Shown here piece by piece: positions 33,838 through 36,286 of a stretch of 36,286 bases of DNA; the stretch's first letter is position 1, and each line of letters starts with the position of its first letter. The DNA lies in contig PWGT01000139.1 of assembly GCA_003554535.1 (NCBI GenBank), positions 1-36,286 on the forward strand, given 5' to 3'. The notes under the pieces were generated by a model. It saw only the letters and a program-made list of their open reading frames with translations, was not told the DNA's origin and searched no databases. The stretch comes from Syntrophomonadaceae bacterium (GTDB lineage: Bacteria; Bacillota_D; Dethiobacteria; DTU022; PWGO01). Made by a program: the position numbers and the translations under genes.

Positions 33838-34134
33838 TTATTTAAAAATTCTTTCCAGAAAACTTCTCCCCTGTTCACGGGCAGTACCTTTCTGGTCAGA
33901 ATAAGCTAACTCTAAAATCCAACCAGTTATTTTAACTTCTCCCTGATCCAAGTTAAGGTGATTTATATGCAATTTTTCACCCTTAACTGCAAGCAGTCCT
34001 TGCTCTGTTCCCATTATAATTTCCTGATCATCGAAACTCTCCACATTTATTACTCCGTTTACCTCCATTTCTTCACGGTTGTCTATACTCAAGTGATGAC
34101 TGAAGGATTTGTCATATTTATACCTCTCCTCCAT
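33838..34134 (-). CDS. yabP: sporulation protein YabP
   Basis: A 98-aa protein of the YabP/YqfC family, beta-rich: HHLSIDNREEMEVNGVINVE, SFDDQEIIMGTEQGLLAVKG, LHINHLNLDQGEVKITGWIL. In Bacillus it is made under sigma-E and is needed for the cortex. Start ATG 34134 with GGGAG nine bases upstream; yabQ follows after two bases. I could not find a convincing sigma-E promoter in 34135-34317. Confidence 0.9.
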   Translation of the reverse strand: MEERYKYDKSFSHHLSIDNREEMEVNGVINVESFDDQEIIMGTEQGLLAVKGEKLHINHLNLDQGEVKITGWILELAYSDQKGTAREQGRSFLERIFK

Positions 34135-34317
34135 GTTTCCATACTCCCTTCCTAAGTTACTATTAATTTTATTGGAAGAGAGTAAAATTTATTACTTTCC
34201 ATGGCAATTAATTATCTATATTTATTTTTACTGGTAAGCTATCTATAATATAACCATACAAGATACTGCTAAAATACCATCATTACCCGTAATACCCCCA
34301 CCAAAAAAGGAAGCTGG

Positions 34318-35427
34318 CTATTCCCACAAAGAAACTATTCCTATATTCTCATAGAAATAGTTCATTATGTCTTCTGCTTTATGTCCATCTTCGGCCATGG
34401 CTCTAGCTCCCCATTGACACATTCCTACCCCATGCCCAAAACCCTCACCAGACATCGTTAACTCACCATCGCTAATTTCTGCCTCTTCTAAGAAAGTAGA
34501 ACGCATTTCTGTGGGATCAAGTTCCATACGCAATTTAGCAGCGTGTATACTAGCTTCCTCACCATTACCCTTAAATCCTATGAGAGTGGCTCTGCCTGAA
34601 GGCCCTTCTTCCAAAACTTCTACTTCACTTATCTCAGTTAGGCTATTATTGTCATTAGCCTCACCATCCTCCCCGGCATCATCATCATTAACTTCTTCAT
34701 CATCATTAGCCTCATTCACAATATTTAAAACTTCATCTAGGTCAAAGCTTGCTTCCCAATTTGCTTCATCTTCATCAATTATCTCTTTTCCCGGGCTATC
34801 CACACTAATTATGTAGGGAGGATTTTCTTCTTCAAAGTCCAGCCCCTCAGGAGCAAGAGCGGTGCGAGGGCCGGCGTACGCATGAAACCAGGCACGAATA
34901 AATTCGCTTTCATTTACGGCCACTTCGCCCCTGGTCCTGTTAACCGCTTCTTCAACGTTTTCATTTATTTCTTCCGTGTTAAAAGCTTGAAATTCTTCCT
35001 CGTTAGTTGAGGCATGCGCATCGCGCTCTGGGACCCCGCCATCTTCAGCAATTCTTTCCAGCGTAAAGCTGCGTGCTATAATAGCCTGAGCAGCCAGAGC
35101 TTCTACATCCCAATCACTATCCATCTCCGCTGCTACAACTCCGGCTATATAATCTTCCATGCTCATTTCTTCAACTTCGCCATTCTCATGATCATATACT
35201 TTTAAAAGTGGTTCCTCACCTTCTTCGCCACGTATTTCTTCGGGTATGGGAGGAGGCTCCCCTACATGAGGATCTTCATCGAGAGGGGCTCTGCAGCCAC
35301 TCATGCTCAGGGCCACAACCAAAAATAATATGGGAAACAATAAAGTGGATGCCCTATTTAGGGCACAGCCTCGCAACATATTGCCTTCTTTTGTTTTCAC
35401 CTGAATTAGCTTTATCAACCTTTTCAT
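34318..35427 (-). CDS. spoIID: SpoIID/LytB-family protein, predicted lipoprotein
   Basis: Peptidoglycan lytic enzyme of engulfment. Start ATG 35427 with AGGAG six bases upstream (the frame runs to 35484, but through a repeat). Residues 20-45 are a signal with lipobox LSMSGC, unlike the usual SpoIID membrane anchor. The domain starts YDHENGEVEEMSMEDYIAGV, with EMDSDWDVEALAAQAIIARS and the C-terminal signature GHGVGMCQWGARAMA. A very acidic, Asp/Asn-rich insert (about residues 235-265) interrupts the domain. At 369 aa it is of family size. It could also be a SpoIID paralogue rather than SpoIID itself. Confidence 0.88.
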   Translation of the reverse strand: MKRLIKLIQVKTKEGNMLRGCALNRASTLLFPILFLVVALSMSGCRAPLDEDPHVGEPPPIPEEIRGEEGEEPLLKVYDHENGEVEEMSMEDYIAGVVAAEMDSDWDVEALAAQAIIARSFTLERIAEDGGVPERDAHASTNEEEFQAFNTEEINENVEEAVNRTRGEVAVNESEFIRAWFHAYAGPRTALAPEGLDFEEENPPYIISVDSPGKEIIDEDEANWEASFDLDEVLNIVNEANDDEEVNDDDAGEDGEANDNNSLTEISEVEVLEEGPSGRATLIGFKGNGEEASIHAAKLRMELDPTEMRSTFLEEAEISDGELTMSGEGFGHGVGMCQWGARAMAEDGHKAEDIMNYFYENIGIVSLWE

Positions 35428-35453
35428 ATTTATCTCCTTTACCAAAATATTTT

Positions 35454-35603
35454 CCGGGACGCAGGGACAGGTCCCTTGTCCCACTTTGGATCTCTTCTTC
35501 CTCTATAAAACTAAATACTTTCTCCCCCCGGGGACAGAGGGACAGGTTCATTGTCCCACTTTCAATTTCTTACTCCTGTAGAAAAGTAAATTCTTGCTCT
35601 TCA
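35454..35603. repeat. two diverged tandem copies of a 74-nt repeat
   Basis: Unit 1 (35454-35527) and unit 2 (35528 to about 35603) each start CCGGG and hold a GGGACAGG...TTGTCCC palindrome then CCACTTT, and stay alignable through TCTTCTTCCTCTATAAAACT in unit 1. They lie just upstream of the spoIID ribosome site. Confidence 0.8.
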
Positions 35604-35640
35604 CCCAGGGCTGGTAAATTCCTCCGCCAGAGGATTTAAT

Positions 35641-35678
35641 CTCCTCAATCCTCCCCGTGAGGGGGGAGGATTGAGGAG
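35641..35678. repeat. perfect 16-bp inverted repeat
   Basis: CTCCTCAATCCTCCCC (35641-35656) and its exact complement (35663-35678) around a 6-nt loop. Pyrimidine-rich on one strand; no T-tract. It resembles intergenic mini-repeats rather than a terminator. Confidence 0.75.
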
Positions 35679-35713
35679 GGGGTGATCTCATAAATCGAAA
35701 ATTTAGGGAACAC

Positions 35714-35745
35714 ATTTACATGATGCACTCTATTTACATGATGCA
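35714..35745. repeat. two 14-bp direct repeats, possible IS end
   Basis: ATTTACATGATGCA at 35714-35727 and 35732-35745, period 18. Short direct repeats of this kind occur at IS21-type ends, but no transposase frame is present, so it would be a remnant at most. Confidence 0.4.
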
Positions 35746-35786
35746 ATTCTGAGTAATAACATATGAAATCCAGGTATACTCCATCG

Positions 35787-35991
35787 CCGGGGGTGGGTCG
35801 GCGCAGCGACTAGACCGTTGCGCGGGCCATAGGGACGACTCATCGCGACGGCCTCCGCGGACTTCCCGTCCAAACTGACATCGTGTCAGCTCCCGGCGCC
35901 CTGCATCCTGCAGGGCGGTCCGCTCCGGCCTGCTCTTCGTCGGCTATGGCAGCCGCTCACTAAATGTCGCTTTCGCCGACCCACTCCCCGG
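35787..35991. other. GC-rich structured element, candidate ncRNA or palindromic mobile element
   Basis: 205 nt, far richer in G+C than its surroundings. Nested pairing: 35787-35803 with 35974-35991 (17 pairs, one bulge), 35805-35810 with 35966-35971, 35826-35832 with 35944-35950, 35835-35838 with 35937-35940, 35850-35853 with 35927-35930 and 35857-35862 with 35918-35923. The tip opens into two perfect hairpins: CTGACA/TGTCAG (35875-35889) and CGCCCTGCA/TGCAGGGCG (35897-35917). No long frame is open in it. I do not recognise an RNA family. Confidence 0.6.
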
Positions 35992-36000
35992 CTCTCAAAA

Positions 36001-36034
36001 CCGGGACGCAGGGACAGGTCCCTTGTCCCACTTT
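36001..36034. repeat. third copy of the GGGACAGG repeat
   Basis: Identical over 34 nt to 35454-35487, then unrelated. It begins 10 nt after the end of the structured element. Confidence 0.85.
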
Positions 36035-36154
36035 TCCAGGAACAATAATTAGCTCCTTCCGCCCCATCTTTTTGCGATGCGGCACTGGAAGTATATTAAT
36101 TGCCCCACCAACATAGCTTTTGCTACTACAAAGTTTTACAGGCCAGGTCTAATT

Positions 36155-36286
36155 TTACTTCCAGGCTTTAATATCTGCATACTGGCGCAGGCGGGAATGC
36201 TTGGCCATGCGACATAAAGTGAGCAGATGCCATAGCCGGTAAAGCTGAGGGCTGGAGCCGGGGTGGCTTACAGGATGTAAGCCACC
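36155..36286 (-). CDS. possible C-terminal fragment of an ORF cut by the window edge
   Basis: A frame open from the window end for 43 codons, ending KHSRLRQYADIKAWK. The composition is not clearly coding and I recognise no family. The outermost 25 nt (36262-36286) are a perfect hairpin, which argues against a normal gene. Kept only because the edge hides the rest. Confidence 0.2.
   Translation of the reverse strand, partial: GGLHPVSHPGSSPQLYRLWHLLTLCRMAKHSRLRQYADIKAWK
36262..36286. repeat. perfect hairpin at the window edge
   Basis: GGTGGCTTACA and its exact complement around a 3-nt loop. Its context lies outside the window. Confidence 0.6.

Noticed and set aside
35454..36034. CRISPR array
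   Set aside because: Only three copies with unequal spacing and palindromic cores; no cas genes.

Overview
The window is a low-GC chromosomal segment of an anaerobic, endospore-forming Bacillota (class Clostridia). Grounds: spoIIE, spoIID, yabP and yabQ in the usual Firmicute cluster with divIC, yabR, tilS, hpt and ftsH; a CIRCE operator on hsp20; strong GGAGG ribosome sites; and anaerobic functions (rubrerythrin, Fe-S epoxyqueuosine reductase, formate-tetrahydrofolate ligase, FdhE/Tat/MobA for formate dehydrogenase maturation, a selenoprotein). I cannot name the species.

Layout. 1-2230: an XRE regulator, a 32-aa membrane peptide behind a strong promoter with three 9-bp direct repeats, a 347-aa protein resembling a catalytically dead polyprenyl synthase, and tRNA-Pro(CGG). 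2394-5403: NAD salvage (pncA, pncB), rubrerythrin with a PerR-like box, and a PilZ protein. 5421-7578: a MarR regulator with no standard start codon, divergent from apolipoprotein N-acyltransferase. 7648-10468: a minus-strand operon tatA-fdhE-tatA-tatC-mobA serving a Tat-exported molybdo/tungsto-enzyme that is not itself in the window. 10696-14831: DUF2007, queG, a small membrane protein, a HesB/IscA-like selenoprotein split by an in-frame TGA, an orphan starch-binding-type domain, a nitroreductase and CIRCE-controlled hsp20. 15105-23428: coaX, then folE-folP-folB-folK facing pabA-pabB-pabC, next to fhs; together these make folate from GTP plus chorismate and charge it with formate. 23664-24539: an amidohydrolase. 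24662-35427: the sporulation, division and housekeeping cluster on the minus strand. 35428-36286: no convincing gene, but several repeats and a 205-nt GC-rich element with an elaborate nested fold.

The most distinctive items are the selenocysteine HesB-like gene with a plausible SECIS hairpin, the structured element at 35787-35991, the repeat-controlled small peptide beside the pseudo-prenyl-synthase, and the MarR gene that seems to need a non-AUG start. All calls rest on reading the sequence and on family knowledge; no database search was run.
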